Part shown: positions 8,961 to 18,115 of the stretch, one piece after another
Position numbering within the stretch: position 1 is the first letter of the stretch
Layout: every line of letters begins with the position of its first letter
NCBI GenBank assembly: GCA_030615505.1
Contig: JAUWZD010000012.1
Coordinates: 1-59,097, forward strand
Source of the DNA: Spirochaetales bacterium
Lineage (GTDB): Bacteria; Spirochaetota; Spirochaetia; SZUA-6; DRHE01
Reading direction: 5' to 3'
DNA: 59,097 bases
Translations under genes and position numbers: made by a program
Notes under the pieces: model-generated
The model's input: only the letters and a program-made list of their open reading frames with translations
Databases searched by the model: none
Told to the model about the DNA's origin: nothing

Positions 8961-9992
8961 TCAATTTAAATTCTTACAGGATTCCCGGATTATCAAATCC
9001 GGCTTTAAAAGAACATTAGAATCCTGACATTCAATTCCCTTTATCTGCTTAATCAATATTCTTGAAACCAGCTTTCCTGCTTCATAAACCGGCTGACTGA
9101 TTGAAGTGATAGGCGGATTGAAATGCACATTCCACTCCGCATCGTCAAAACATATCAACGAAATATCCCTGCCCACTGAATATCCAAACTTATTAATCCC
9201 TTTAATAACACCCAGTGCAAGCTGACTTCCGGAAACAATTATTGCCTTAGGCGGAGAATTATGGGATAAAAGCCTTATAACTCCGTTTTCTCCTTTTTCA
9301 ACTTCATCTCCATCTACTGAAGCTTCAAGTATAAAATCAGGATTGAAATCAATATTACATCGCTTTAAGCCGTATTTATAACCCTCTAAGCGGTCTTTGG
9401 AAAACATTAATATGTTTGGAGTTCCAATATAACCAATCCGGGTATGACCCAGGCTTGATAAATATCTCACAGCCTCGCTTATACCATATTTACCGTCAAT
9501 ATCAACCCAGGGAAACTCAAGTGGAAGATTGCTTCTCCCGAAAACGACAAATTTCTGTTTTGTATCAATAAGAAGATTTATTCGCTCATCATTATATTTA
9601 GAGACTGTAAGTATTATACCATCTACAGCACGACTTTCAATCATCTTTTTATAAATTAGGAGTTCTTCTTTCTCATCTATATTTGGAGGGCAGGAAGAAA
9701 GGAGCAACTTAAAATTCATCTGGAAACAGATTTCCGTGATCCCTGCTAATAGATCTGAATAATAGTGCTCAATCCGCTTTCGCTTAGAAAACGGAAAAAT
9801 CAAAGCGATTGTATCGGTTTTCAAGCGGGATAAATTTCTTGCGCTTAAGTTTGGATGAAAGTTAAGCTCTTCTATTACCCTACAAACCCTCTCTCGAGTT
9901 TCAGGTTTTACCTTTTCAGGATTATTAAAGACATTTGAGACAGTTCCGACGGAAACCTTACTTATTCGAGCAACATCACTTATGTTTGCCAT
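8961..9992 (-). CDS. LacI-family transcriptional regulator
   Basis: A 343-residue repressor of normal family length. The N-terminal helix-turn-helix is ISDVARISKVSVGTVSNVFN (residues 3-22), followed by the hinge NFHPNLSARNLS. The remainder is the periplasmic-binding-protein-like sensor, with GRSNLPLEFPWVDIDGKYGI and ICFDDAEW recognisable. It heads the operon containing the sugar importer and GH130. Palindromes 24 bp upstream of its own start and just after its stop make autoregulation and control of the importer likely. The inducer is presumably the imported saccharide. Confidence 0.93.
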   Translation of the reverse strand: MANISDVARISKVSVGTVSNVFNNPEKVKPETRERVCRVIEELNFHPNLSARNLSRLKTDTIALIFPFSKRKRIEHYYSDLLAGITEICFQMNFKLLLSSCPPNIDEKEELLIYKKMIESRAVDGIILTVSKYNDERINLLIDTKQKFVVFGRSNLPLEFPWVDIDGKYGISEAVRYLSSLGHTRIGYIGTPNILMFSKDRLEGYKYGLKRCNIDFNPDFILEASVDGDEVEKGENGVIRLLSHNSPPKAIIVSGSQLALGVIKGINKFGYSVGRDISLICFDDAEWNVHFNPPITSISQPVYEAGKLVSRILIKQIKGIECQDSNVLLKPDLIIRESCKNLN

Positions 9993-10015
9993 GAAATCCC
10001 TTTTCGCCTTGTTTT

Positions 10016-10029
10016 TTGAACCGCTTCAA
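10016..10029. promoter_or_regulatory. LacI-family operator upstream of the regulator gene
   Basis: TTGAACCGCTTCAA differs from the core of the operator at 8931-8944 at one position. It lies 24 bp upstream of the regulator start codon and so is placed for autorepression. Confidence 0.75.
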
Positions 10030-10223
10030 TACTTTAACATGATATTCCTTATCAATCAAGTATTTTTTATGAAAATTCTATCCTTCTACTTTTTTCTTTT
10101 CATGAATGACCTTTTATCTTCTCTGATGAATGCTTTAAACTGTCCAATAACGGCGGCTGTAATTGCGATGGTTTTCAACAGTACAGCAGCCGATAAACAG
10201 AAAAAGAAGGGAAAGGTGTATTG

Positions 10224-10709
10224 ATGAAAATATTTTACAGCAATCCTCAAAACATAAGGTTATTCTCACTATTTCTTCTCCTGATTGTTGGTGCATCGGC
10301 AAATTCCGATTCTACCTACAACCACCCGCCTCTTAACTGGGCTGCCGAATATGGCCAGTTTAATATCGCAGCCTTGCTTATTGAAAAAGGTGCGGATGTC
10401 AATGTGAGCGATCACCTGGACAATACCCCACTGCATCTCGGAATTAAATATCCGGCTATTGTGGAACTGCTCCTACAAAATAACGCCCGGGTTAATTCAA
10501 AGAATGCCTTTGGGAACACGCCTCTGCACTTAAGTATCAGGTATAAGAGTGTAGTGGAGCTTCTTATTAAAAATGGAGCAAATGTAAATGCCAAGAATGT
10601 ATTTAACAAAACGCCTTTTGATTACTGCATGCGGGTAGGTACTTCCCTTTATAATCTATCCATTATGGAAATCTTAATTAATGCGGGTGCCGGTATTAAA
10701 GTGAAATGA
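10224..10709 (+). CDS. Secreted ankyrin-repeat protein
   Basis: A protein of 161 residues with a hydrophobic N-terminal segment (IRLFSLFLLLIVGASA) that looks like a signal peptide. At least three ankyrin repeats follow: PPLNWAAEYGQFNIAALLIE, NTPLHLGIKYPAIVELLLQ and NTPLHLSIRYKSVVELLIK, each ending with G/NA-VN-K. The second and third lack the usual number of residues between helices and resemble each other strongly, suggesting recent repeat duplication. ATG 10224 follows AGGGAAAGG; an in-frame TTG is directly before it. Ankyrin proteins bind other proteins; the partner is unknown. It stands alone, divergent from the LacI gene and convergent with the response regulator. Confidence 0.8.
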   Translation: MKIFYSNPQNIRLFSLFLLLIVGASANSDSTYNHPPLNWAAEYGQFNIAALLIEKGADVNVSDHLDNTPLHLGIKYPAIVELLLQNNARVNSKNAFGNTPLHLSIRYKSVVELLIKNGANVNAKNVFNKTPFDYCMRVGTSLYNLSIMEILINAGAGIKVK

Positions 10710-10763
10710 ATCATTATTGCCTGTTCGTCTACACTTGCTATGATTAGTATGACTTTAAAATAG

Positions 10764-11453
10764 TTAAGCATTAAACCTGTACCCTGCCCCCCAGAGAGTT
10801 TCTATATATTGGGGATTTGGGGGATCAATTTCTATTTTCTCCCTTATCTTTCTTATATGAACAGTCACAGTAGCAACATCGCCAAAGCAATCATATCCCC
10901 ATATTCTTTCAAAGATCTCTTCCTTACTGAAAACTCTATCAGGATTGGCGGCTAAAAGTGCCAGGAGATCAAATTCCTTTGTTGTGAATGGAATTTCTTC
11001 ACCGTTTACGTATACTCTTCTTGATGATTTGTCAATAGAGAGGCCTCTTATCTCTATCAACTCTTCTTTTTGCTCCTTGTGCTTAAATAATCGCTCATAC
11101 CTGGCCAGATGGGCCTTAACCCTGGCAACCAGCTCTCCGGGGCTGAAAGGCTTTGTTATATAATCATCCGCACCCAGACCCAGACCTCTAATCTTATCAA
11201 TATCCTCTTTTCTGGCGGAAACCATGAGAATCGGAATATTCTTTTCGCTTCGAAGCTTTCTGCATATCTCAAACCCGTTAATTTCAGGTAACATTAAATC
11301 CAGGATAATAAGATCATATTCTGCGCTTTCAGCTATCTTTAGCCCCCTCTGCCCTGAGGTCTCAATATCCACGGAAAATCCATCAATTTCAAGATAATCT
11401 CTCTCAAGTTCGGCAATGCTTATATCATCTTCAATAATCAGAATTTTTTTCAT
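10764..11453 (-). CDS. OmpR-family response regulator
   Basis: A 229-residue two-component regulator. The receiver domain has the acidic pocket E8-D9-D10, the phosphorylation site D52 in LILDLMLP, the Ser in MVSAR and the Lys in YITKPF. The C-terminal winged helix shows FTTKEFDLLALLA, RVFSKEEIFERIWG and VTVHIRKIREKI ending in the conserved GAGYRF. It overlaps the histidine kinase gene by 23 bp, and both sit at the end of the efflux operon, so the pair probably controls this MacAB-like exporter. Confidence 0.95.
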   Translation of the reverse strand: MKKILIIEDDISIAELERDYLEIDGFSVDIETSGQRGLKIAESAEYDLIILDLMLPEINGFEICRKLRSEKNIPILMVSARKEDIDKIRGLGLGADDYITKPFSPGELVARVKAHLARYERLFKHKEQKEELIEIRGLSIDKSSRRVYVNGEEIPFTTKEFDLLALLAANPDRVFSKEEIFERIWGYDCFGDVATVTVHIRKIREKIEIDPPNPQYIETLWGAGYRFNA

Positions 11454-12924
11454 CTGCCTTTTCTTTAGTATTTTTCCTTATTGTGAAGAATATGCTCGTT
11501 CCGACACCCTTATGGCTTTCAGCCCATATCTGCCCGCCATGCTCTTCTATTATCTGCCTGGCAATAGCAAGACCCAGACCGCTTCCGCCTCCAGAAGCAT
11601 TTCTTGAGGGATCGGCTCTGTAAAACCTGTCAAATATATAGGGGAGCGCTTCATCGCTTATTCCCTGCCCGTTATCCCGAAATTCAATAACAACAAAATC
11701 TTTTTCTTCCTTAAGCTTGATATTTATCTTAATTGGTTCTTTATCCCCGTACTTGATTGAATTTTCAATAATATTTAAAATGACTCTTTGCAGGTTCTTC
11801 CTGTCCGCAATGACTGCCGTCGGTTTATTACTCTGCGAATAGAACCTGATGGTAACATTTTTTTTCTCATATTCAAACTGCAGTTCTTCCACGCAGTCCT
11901 TCATATAAGCTTTAATATCAACACTCTGAAAATCAAATATAACTTTCTTCAGATCAAGCCTGGAAAAAAGGAATAATTCATCTATTAAGTAATCAATACT
12001 GACAGCCTTCATATAGATAGTATTGATATATCTTTCGATCTTCTCAGGCGTGTCCGCCACACCATCCTTAATTCCTTCAATATACCCTTTTATGGCTGTA
12101 ACAGGGGTCCTGAGGTCATGGGAGATACTTGAAATGAGCTGTTTTCGATTTTCTTCATACTGCACCTGCCTCTCAAGTGAGCTTTTAAGCCTCAGTCTCA
12201 TCTCTTCAAATGCAGTACAGACCTCTCCTATTTCATCATTATTAAAATATTTAACTTCATAATTAAGCTTACCCTTCTGAATATTATTTGCTGCATGTTT
12301 TAATTTCTTTAATGGAATTATTAAACTTCTGGATATTAAATACGTTAATGAGCCATTAGTTAATGACAATATTATTATTATTGCTATAATCAAAATTATA
12401 TCTAACTTAAAAAAACCTCTCCTGGCAGGAAATGGTTTCTTTATCAAGAAAATACTACCCCGGGCATTGTCTTCAAAATAAAAGTCCCATTGAGCAGCAA
12501 CAACCGCATCTTCAGAAGCCTCTGAATAATCTTCTTCCATATAAACTCCAAACCCAGGCAAATTGGGTTTGCTATCCAATCCTTTAAAAAACTCGGAGGA
12601 ATAAATAATCTCATTATCCTTTCTTACAACAATACCAGTATAAACAGACTTTAAGCTGTTTTCCAAACTTTTAAGGAATGCTGTATCTTCAAAACGCCCG
12701 GCGTGTTCAAGGATTTGAATATTTATTTTTCTGGATATACTGCTTCGTCTTTTCGATATCTTTTTAAAGGGTATATATTTTTTGTCCGGCTTAAAAACAT
12801 AGACCTGATCACCCCTGTGGTATGTTTCCAATATATTCGCTACAAATACAGTTAAAATAATGGGAATCAGAATCATAGCCATGTATGAAATTATCAAACG
12901 GATTTTTATGGACATGAGCCCCAC
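11431..12924 (-). CDS. Sensor histidine kinase
   Basis: A 497-residue membrane kinase. Two transmembrane helices (near 8-30 and 178-200) bracket an extracytoplasmic sensor of about 145 residues. A HAMP domain follows (IPLKKLKHAANNIQKGKLN), then the phospho-acceptor motif SISHDLRTPVTAIKG near residue 270. The ATP domain has N-box NIIENSIKYG, G1 DNGQGIS and G2 GSGLGLAIA. The sensor region is rich in basic residues at its start (KKISKRRSSISRK). It is the partner of the overlapping response regulator and the fifth gene of the efflux operon. Confidence 0.94.
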   Translation of the reverse strand: MGLMSIKIRLIISYMAMILIPIILTVFVANILETYHRGDQVYVFKPDKKYIPFKKISKRRSSISRKINIQILEHAGRFEDTAFLKSLENSLKSVYTGIVVRKDNEIIYSSEFFKGLDSKPNLPGFGVYMEEDYSEASEDAVVAAQWDFYFEDNARGSIFLIKKPFPARRGFFKLDIILIIAIIIILSLTNGSLTYLISRSLIIPLKKLKHAANNIQKGKLNYEVKYFNNDEIGEVCTAFEEMRLRLKSSLERQVQYEENRKQLISSISHDLRTPVTAIKGYIEGIKDGVADTPEKIERYINTIYMKAVSIDYLIDELFLFSRLDLKKVIFDFQSVDIKAYMKDCVEELQFEYEKKNVTIRFYSQSNKPTAVIADRKNLQRVILNIIENSIKYGDKEPIKINIKLKEEKDFVVIEFRDNGQGISDEALPYIFDRFYRADPSRNASGGGSGLGLAIARQIIEEHGGQIWAESHKGVGTSIFFTIRKNTKEKADEKNSDY

Positions 12925-12972
12925 CTTAGTATAATCGCCAGTATAGTCGCTTCATGACCGCACATTCAATGC

Positions 12973-14163
12973 TTATTCAAAGCTCAAGGCTTCAATCGGA
13001 TCAAGTCTGGATGCCCTTACGGCAGGATAAAGGCCGAAGAAAACGCCTACCGAACTGGAAAAAACAAGGGCAAGAACATAAGCGGAAACCTGCGGCGCGA
13101 AACTCCAGTTTAAGAGCGAGGTCCCCAAAAAACTTAAGGCCGTACCAATAAACATGCCGATAATCCCTCCAAAAATGGTCAGGCAGACAGCCTCAATAAG
13201 AAACTGACCGCGAATCACTGCAGGTGCTGCTCCCAGGGCCTTGCGTATGCCTATTTCCCTGGTACGCTCTGCGATTGAAACGAGCATGATGTTCATGATA
13301 CCTATTCCCCCGACAAGCAGGGATATCGCAGCAATACCTGTAAGAAAAAGATTTAAAGTATCCGTGATCCCGGTATACATATCCGCTATGGTTGAAGGGG
13401 ACATAATCCTGTATGAATCCTTGTTTCCTGTCAGATCCAGAAAAAAATCTTCCAATCTCTTAGAGACTTCCAGGACATCAGCGCCTTTTTCCGTGCCTAT
13501 GGAATAAAACTGTACAGTATCTATACGCTGTATGCGCTGGGTATAGGTGTCATAGGGCACATAAGCGGAAGTATCAAAGGCAACACCGAGGCTGTCCGAC
13601 CGTGGTTTCATAACCCCTATTATCTTAAAACTTCTTGCCTGTTTCCGGTATAACTTTATGTACCTGCCTACAGCATCGCCAGCCGGAAAAAGCTCATCGG
13701 CCACTTCCGCACCGAGGGCTATGACAGACTTTCTCCGCCGGTTATCATCGACAGAAATAAAGCGGCCATCTGCAGCTTCATAGCTAAAAATTTCCGGATA
13801 TCGCTCATTCACGGCGATTACCCTGCATTCATAGCTGTTCCTGCCGTACTTCAGGAGGTAGTTTCCCTGATTTACCGGAACAACTTCATTTATGCCTTCA
13901 ATTTCATCCTTTATACGCTCAGCAAGCTCCGGGGTAAACAGCCTGCGAACTTCTTTTTCGCTCCTCCAGCCGGGGAATAAAGTAATAGTCTCAAGACCGG
14001 CCTGGGCTATCTCTTTCTTGATGCTGGCCGTCGCACTTCTACCAAGGGTGGTGATAGTGATAACCGATCCAACGCCAATGACAATTCCAAGTACCGAGAG
14101 AAATGTCCTGAGCTTATTAGCTCCAAAATCTTTAAATGCTAATTTTATATTCTCAAAAAACAT
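12973..14163 (-). CDS. MacB-like ABC permease (FtsX family)
   Basis: A 396-residue permease with one N-terminal helix (near 20-40), a periplasmic MacB-core region of about 230 residues, and three C-terminal helices with the FtsX motif MLVSIAERTREIGIRKALGA between the first two. This four-helix topology marks mechanotransmission-type ABC systems, in which ATP hydrolysis drives periplasmic movement. The ATPase is a separate gene 3 bp upstream, so this is a split MacB. It would deliver substrate to the TolC-like channel through the HlyD-like adaptor. Confidence 0.93.
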   Translation of the reverse strand: MFFENIKLAFKDFGANKLRTFLSVLGIVIGVGSVITITTLGRSATASIKKEIAQAGLETITLFPGWRSEKEVRRLFTPELAERIKDEIEGINEVVPVNQGNYLLKYGRNSYECRVIAVNERYPEIFSYEAADGRFISVDDNRRRKSVIALGAEVADELFPAGDAVGRYIKLYRKQARSFKIIGVMKPRSDSLGVAFDTSAYVPYDTYTQRIQRIDTVQFYSIGTEKGADVLEVSKRLEDFFLDLTGNKDSYRIMSPSTIADMYTGITDTLNLFLTGIAAISLLVGGIGIMNIMLVSIAERTREIGIRKALGAAPAVIRGQFLIEAVCLTIFGGIIGMFIGTALSFLGTSLLNWSFAPQVSAYVLALVFSSSVGVFFGLYPAVRASRLDPIEALSFE

Positions 14164-14166
14164 TGT

Positions 14167-14847
14167 TTACTCCAAAAGGCCGTCACGAAGATGAATACTA
14201 CGTGTGCTGATAGACCCTACTTCAGGGTCATGGGTAACCATGATTACCGTTTTGCCTTCTTCATTGATCTCATGGAAAAGATCCAGAATTGTTCTGCCTA
14301 TTACGGTATCGAGGTTACCCGTGGGCTCATCCGCCAGGATTACCTGCGGGCGGGTTACCAGGGCTCTGGCGATAGCCACCCGCTGTCTCTCTCCCCCGGA
14401 AAGCTCTGAAGGCCTGTGCCTGAGCCTGTCGGATAATCCTACCCGTTCAAGGGCTTCGGCGGCACGCTCCTTGCGCTCTTTAAAAGGGATTCGGGCATAC
14501 ATGAGAGGGGTCATGATATTATCAAGGATAGTCATTCTTGTAAGAAGGTTGAACTGCTGAAATACAAAACCGATCTTCCTGTTTCGAACATCAGCCAGAT
14601 CCTCTTCATCCATCTCAGAAACATCTTCACCCTCAATATAGAGACTACCGGATGTGGGTGTATCAAGGCAGCCGATAAGATGCATCAGTGTAGACTTCCC
14701 TGAACCGGAGGGTCCCATAATGGAGAGAAAGTCTCCTCTCTCAATATCAATACTTACACCCCTTAAGGCCCTTACTACTGTTTTACCAAGAATGTAGCTG
14801 CGGGTGACATCTTTTACCGCAATTAGCGGTAACTCTTTAGTGTTCAT
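14167..14847 (-). CDS. MacB/LolD-type ABC ATP-binding protein
   Basis: A 226-residue ATPase. Walker A is GPSGSGKST near residue 45, the Q-loop QQFNLL, the signature LSGGERQRVAIARAL and Walker B VILADEPTGNLD with H-loop MVTHD. The PTSG-YIEGEDV insertion and the LSGGERQRVAIARAL form are typical of the LolD/MacB group. Its start codon overlaps the adaptor's stop region (both end at 14847), so translation is coupled. It energises the FtsX-type permease next to it. Confidence 0.95.
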   Translation of the reverse strand: MNTKELPLIAVKDVTRSYILGKTVVRALRGVSIDIERGDFLSIMGPSGSGKSTLMHLIGCLDTPTSGSLYIEGEDVSEMDEEDLADVRNRKIGFVFQQFNLLTRMTILDNIMTPLMYARIPFKERKERAAEALERVGLSDRLRHRPSELSGGERQRVAIARALVTRPQVILADEPTGNLDTVIGRTILDLFHEINEEGKTVIMVTHDPEVGSISTRSIHLRDGLLE

Positions 14848-15935
14848 TATCGACCTCCTCCTGGATGAGGAGGTCTTCTGCCTCCACCGGGCATCCGCGG
14901 AGATATCCCGAACACTTCAAGAGGATTCCTGCTGCCCGTCCTTTTCTGATCTGCCTCCATCATCTGCTGAACAGAAAGGACTGTATCCCCTTCGGATAAT
15001 CCTGATACTATTTTTACCCTGCCATCTCCAAACTTTTCAGTTTTTACAGGTTTCGGAGTAGGTTTACCCTCATCTTCAGGCGGAAGCAGCACAAAGGTTC
15101 TGTCATTTCTTTCAATAATTGCCTTCTCATTAAGAACCAGTACTGTTTTTTCTTCGCTAACCACTATTTCCGCACTAAAAGAATAGGATGGAAGAATTTC
15201 CCTGGGCGGACTGTCAATCATGAGTTCAACATCTAAAACAGCAATCCCCTGATTTGTAACCCTGCCCTCTAATGGAAGAGAAGAAACCCTTCCTGTTATC
15301 TCTAAATCGGGAAGGGCGTCAAAGAAAAACCGCACCTTTTGACCGGATGCAATAAGGGGAACGTCTATCTCGTCTATTTCAACTTCAGCCTTCATGGAGG
15401 AGATATCAATAATCCGTGCGACCAATTCCCCTGCCTGTACATATTCTCCACGGCTTACATCAATTAAGGACACTATTCCTGAGATCGACGAATATAGCTT
15501 TCTATCCTCTAAAGCCCCAAGCTTCATCTCTCTCTCGATCTCAAGCAGTTTTAATTTGCGGCGATTTCCGGAGAGCTTTTCCTGTTCGATATTGTATTCT
15601 AAAGATTCAAGGTCATAAACTTCTTTAATATCATCAAGCTGAGCAACAAGGGTTCCCTTTGCTGCATATTCACCCTCTTCTATAAAAAGCGAAACAATTC
15701 TTCCTGATGTAAAAAACTTAAGATCTTCAGTCCGGACAGGTTCTATATTGCCTGAAACTTCAATAACCTCTATTTGAGAAACAGATTCAACCGTATAGGT
15801 TTTGGGTAAATTGCTCTCTGCTGCCTGTTCTTTTTTCTTGGAATTAAGAAAAAAGAACACTCCCGCCCCAATAAATAGGACACCCAGAGCAATTATTGCC
15901 CATTTTAACCATTTATTTTTTTTCCTCTTTCTCAT
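14847..15935 (-). CDS. HlyD/MacA-like periplasmic adaptor of efflux pump
   Basis: A 362-residue membrane-fusion protein. One N-terminal helix (KWAIIALGVLFIGAGVFFFL) follows a highly basic start (MRKRKKNK). Two lipoyl half motifs (VSGNIEPV, then SSISGIVSLIDVSRGEYVQAGE) flank an unusually short alpha-hairpin of about 50 residues. The beta-barrel contains GQKVRFFFDALPD. The C-terminus is Pro/Gly/Arg-rich (PRMPGGGRRPPHPGGGR), which is unusual and may be a flexible tail. It bridges the MacB-like complex and the TolC-like channel; its gene abuts both. Confidence 0.9.
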   Translation of the reverse strand: MRKRKKNKWLKWAIIALGVLFIGAGVFFFLNSKKKEQAAESNLPKTYTVESVSQIEVIEVSGNIEPVRTEDLKFFTSGRIVSLFIEEGEYAAKGTLVAQLDDIKEVYDLESLEYNIEQEKLSGNRRKLKLLEIEREMKLGALEDRKLYSSISGIVSLIDVSRGEYVQAGELVARIIDISSMKAEVEIDEIDVPLIASGQKVRFFFDALPDLEITGRVSSLPLEGRVTNQGIAVLDVELMIDSPPREILPSYSFSAEIVVSEEKTVLVLNEKAIIERNDRTFVLLPPEDEGKPTPKPVKTEKFGDGRVKIVSGLSEGDTVLSVQQMMEADQKRTGSRNPLEVFGISPRMPGGGRRPPHPGGGR

Positions 15936-17360
15936 CTACATCTCCTCAACGGAAAATATGAAGGCTTTTAGATCCTTCTGTGCTATGAGACCATCCAACC
16001 GCAGTATTTTCTCCTCATAATCCAGTTTTTCGCTCTCCCAATGTGCCATGCTCAATTCATCTTCGGTAATTAATCCCTGCTTATACCATTTTTCAGATTC
16101 GCTTAGCTTTAGGTCAGCTAAGATCTGATCTTCCATGAGATTCTGTTTACGATACTCCAATTCCTGGAGTTCCAACCCCAGTATTTCAATAGAACACAGA
16201 AAATCCCTTTCTGCATCGACAAGTTCTATTCTACTGATCTGAATATTATTTTCGTATTCCTTGATGTTAATCTCTTCTATCCTTTTATCCGGCAGAGACC
16301 AGGAAAACCCTGCATATAGATACAGTGTTTTTGTCTCAATTACCCCGCCTATTGAGGTAGAAAATGAAAAATCTTCGAATATGCCCTCGAAAGTACCTGA
16401 AATATCATTCTTTCTTTCCTTATCATCATCAACTTTCATTTTATATGTGCCGCTTAAAAAAAACTCAGGCAGGACGGCTTGTTTTTCCTTTTTCAGTCGA
16501 GCTTCTTCTACTTTCAGATTTAATCCCGCAAGATAAATATCCGGATTACTCTCTTTTCTTTCAATACCAGGCAATTCAAGATGTATTTCCGGGATATTCT
16601 CAGGAAGAGCGGCAATTCCTACTCCTGCAATATTTTCCAGATCCTTCCATTCTTTTTCATACTTTTGTACTGATATTTCTTTTTCACGCTCCAGCTTTTT
16701 AAGGTTAAACTCAAGCTGCCTTAGGTTCGAGCTGTCTTTAGAATAGATTCCTAAAACATGAGCTTCATCCAATAGCTTTTCAGCATCACTAATCTCTATA
16801 TCCAGTTCTTTGAGGGTCTTTTCCATTTCATAAAGATCTTGAATTTGATTCAGAACATTTTTCTGAACAGTAATCAGCCTGTTAAAAAGATTAATTTTAG
16901 CCTCTTCTATGGAATAAAAGTCCTCTAAAGCCTCAAGCTCAGTGGATTCTTCTATTCCTAAAAGATCATTTAAAGGTTGTTTTATACTGATTTCAGGAGT
17001 AACAGTCAAAGAAGCTTCCTCATTAATATCAATGAAAAGAGGAACATCAACCCCAAACTCTGTTCCGACCGGGGATCCAAGACCAACGGATATAGAAGGA
17101 CCTGAGGAAATGACTAAAGGAGAATCACCCGGTCCAGGCTCAAAAGAATATGATACACCGGTGCCGCCGGTAGAGAATCCAAAACTGAATCCTGTATCCA
17201 GATTGGACCTTTCAATATCAAGTAGTGTATTCTCTAAAGTGATAGAAAGAATTTTAATCTGGCTGTCGTTTTCTAAAGAATTTTTAAGGATCTGTTCAAG
17301 TTCCATTCCGTAGATGATAAATCCTTGTAGTGAAATAAATATGATAATCAGCTTTTTCAT
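15936..17360 (-). CDS. TolC-like outer-membrane efflux protein
   Basis: A 474-residue protein with a signal peptide (MKKLIIIFISLQGFIIYG) and the repeated long helices of outer-membrane efflux proteins: LENTLLDIERSNLD and LNLKVEEARLKKEKQAVLPE in the two halves, the latter being the helix-to-strand step common in TolC relatives. A Gly/Ser/Pro-rich stretch (residues about 55-110) may be the first outer-membrane strand pair. It is the first gene of a six-gene operon (channel, adaptor, ATPase, permease, kinase, regulator). Upstream, 17361-17517 is AT-rich and should hold the operon promoter, but I could not fix its position. Confidence 0.88.
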   Translation of the reverse strand: MKKLIIIFISLQGFIIYGMELEQILKNSLENDSQIKILSITLENTLLDIERSNLDTGFSFGFSTGGTGVSYSFEPGPGDSPLVISSGPSISVGLGSPVGTEFGVDVPLFIDINEEASLTVTPEISIKQPLNDLLGIEESTELEALEDFYSIEEAKINLFNRLITVQKNVLNQIQDLYEMEKTLKELDIEISDAEKLLDEAHVLGIYSKDSSNLRQLEFNLKKLEREKEISVQKYEKEWKDLENIAGVGIAALPENIPEIHLELPGIERKESNPDIYLAGLNLKVEEARLKKEKQAVLPEFFLSGTYKMKVDDDKERKNDISGTFEGIFEDFSFSTSIGGVIETKTLYLYAGFSWSLPDKRIEEINIKEYENNIQISRIELVDAERDFLCSIEILGLELQELEYRKQNLMEDQILADLKLSESEKWYKQGLITEDELSMAHWESEKLDYEEKILRLDGLIAQKDLKAFIFSVEEM

Positions 17361-17517
17361 TTACTGGAGGCAATGTACTGAATGATTCTAAACTGGGGCT
17401 AAACTTTTTCTTAAATTTTTCTAAAGCTTTACAATATTCACAATTTATTCATTACAAAATAAATACGAAATGAAATACTTATGAAATCCGATCCTATGAA
17501 TAATAAGGAGATAAAAG

Positions 17518-17697
17518 ATGGAGGAAAAGATCGGAGAAGGGCTTATAAAAATCGGAGCCATGACTAAGGAGCAGGTGGAGGATATTCTGGAAAGGCAAAG
17601 AACGGGCAACGACAGTTTGTTCGGGGTTATGGCTATTGAGCTTGGTTATGTTGATGATAAAATACTATTGGACTATTTGGAATCAAAAGGGCTTTAA
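17518..17697 (+). CDS. Small GspE/MshE N-terminal-like protein
   Basis: A 59-residue protein that starts at ATG 17518 with AAGGAG nine bases upstream. The sequence IGEGLIKIGAMTKEQVEDIL, later LFGVMAIELGYVDDKILLDYL, has the two helix pairs with LG-Y and T-EQ features of the N-terminal domain of type II/IV secretion ATPases (GspE_N/MshEN). Only this domain is present, no ATPase follows. In other proteins the domain binds c-di-GMP or a partner; whether this short form does is unknown. It stands alone, divergent from the efflux operon. Confidence 0.75.
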   Translation: MEEKIGEGLIKIGAMTKEQVEDILERQRTGNDSLFGVMAIELGYVDDKILLDYLESKGL

Positions 17698-17704
17698 AAG
17701 GAGA

Positions 17705-18115
17705 TTGTGAAACCGGAATGAGTCATCAGGCACTCTTATAGTTGCGCCCATTTCCTCATTAACGTTCGATATAGGAGCATGTAGTCGATTATATGCAAAG
17801 AGCCTTAAGACGGTTTGATACCTCTACCTCCCCTGAAGTTATGGGACTTGGTGACCCATTAGAATATTATGATGCAATAGTAACTGCAGGTTTTAGCATA
17901 AAAAAAGGACAGGCGGGAACACTTGGAGAACTGGAACCCAAACCGCATCCCTGGCTTTATGCTGAGACTCTCTTTGCATTACATATTCCGGCAACAGAAG
18001 CAGTAGCCATAGAAGACAGCGGAGCTAGTATTCTTGCAATAAGTGAGTGCGGGAATTCCTGCAATAGGTGTGGGTGGTGGAAATATTGAATCAGGTGGTG
18101 AGCTGCCTTTATGTT
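17705..18115 (+). pseudogene. Decayed partial duplicate of the marR-HAD region
   Basis: Four blocks match the region 20462-21888 in the same order: 17729-17760 with 20462-20493 (inside marR), 17763-17774 with 20748-20759 (marR start), 17801-17836 with 20842-20878 (upstream of the HAD gene), and 17834-18115 with 21608-21888 (3' part of the HAD gene, nearly identical). The stretches between are deleted. The HAD part carries a one-base insertion near 18043 (AAGTGAGTGCG instead of AAGAAGCGCG) that breaks the frame, and it ends abruptly at 18115 inside the neighbouring toxin gene. It encodes nothing useful. Confidence 0.85.
17834..18115 (+). repeat. Direct repeat, copy 1 (of 21608-21888)
   Basis: About 282 bp, same orientation as the copy at 21608-21888, over 90 percent identical by eye, with a single inserted base. 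The outer junctions are sharp: after TATGTT at 18115 copy 1 enters the PIN toxin gene, while copy 2 continues into the HAD gene end. Confidence 0.88.

Noticed and set aside
9982..10224. 80-residue plus-strand frame upstream of the ankyrin gene
   Set aside because: It starts inside the LacI start region, spans the operator, is hydrophobic by AT-richness and has no ribosome site.
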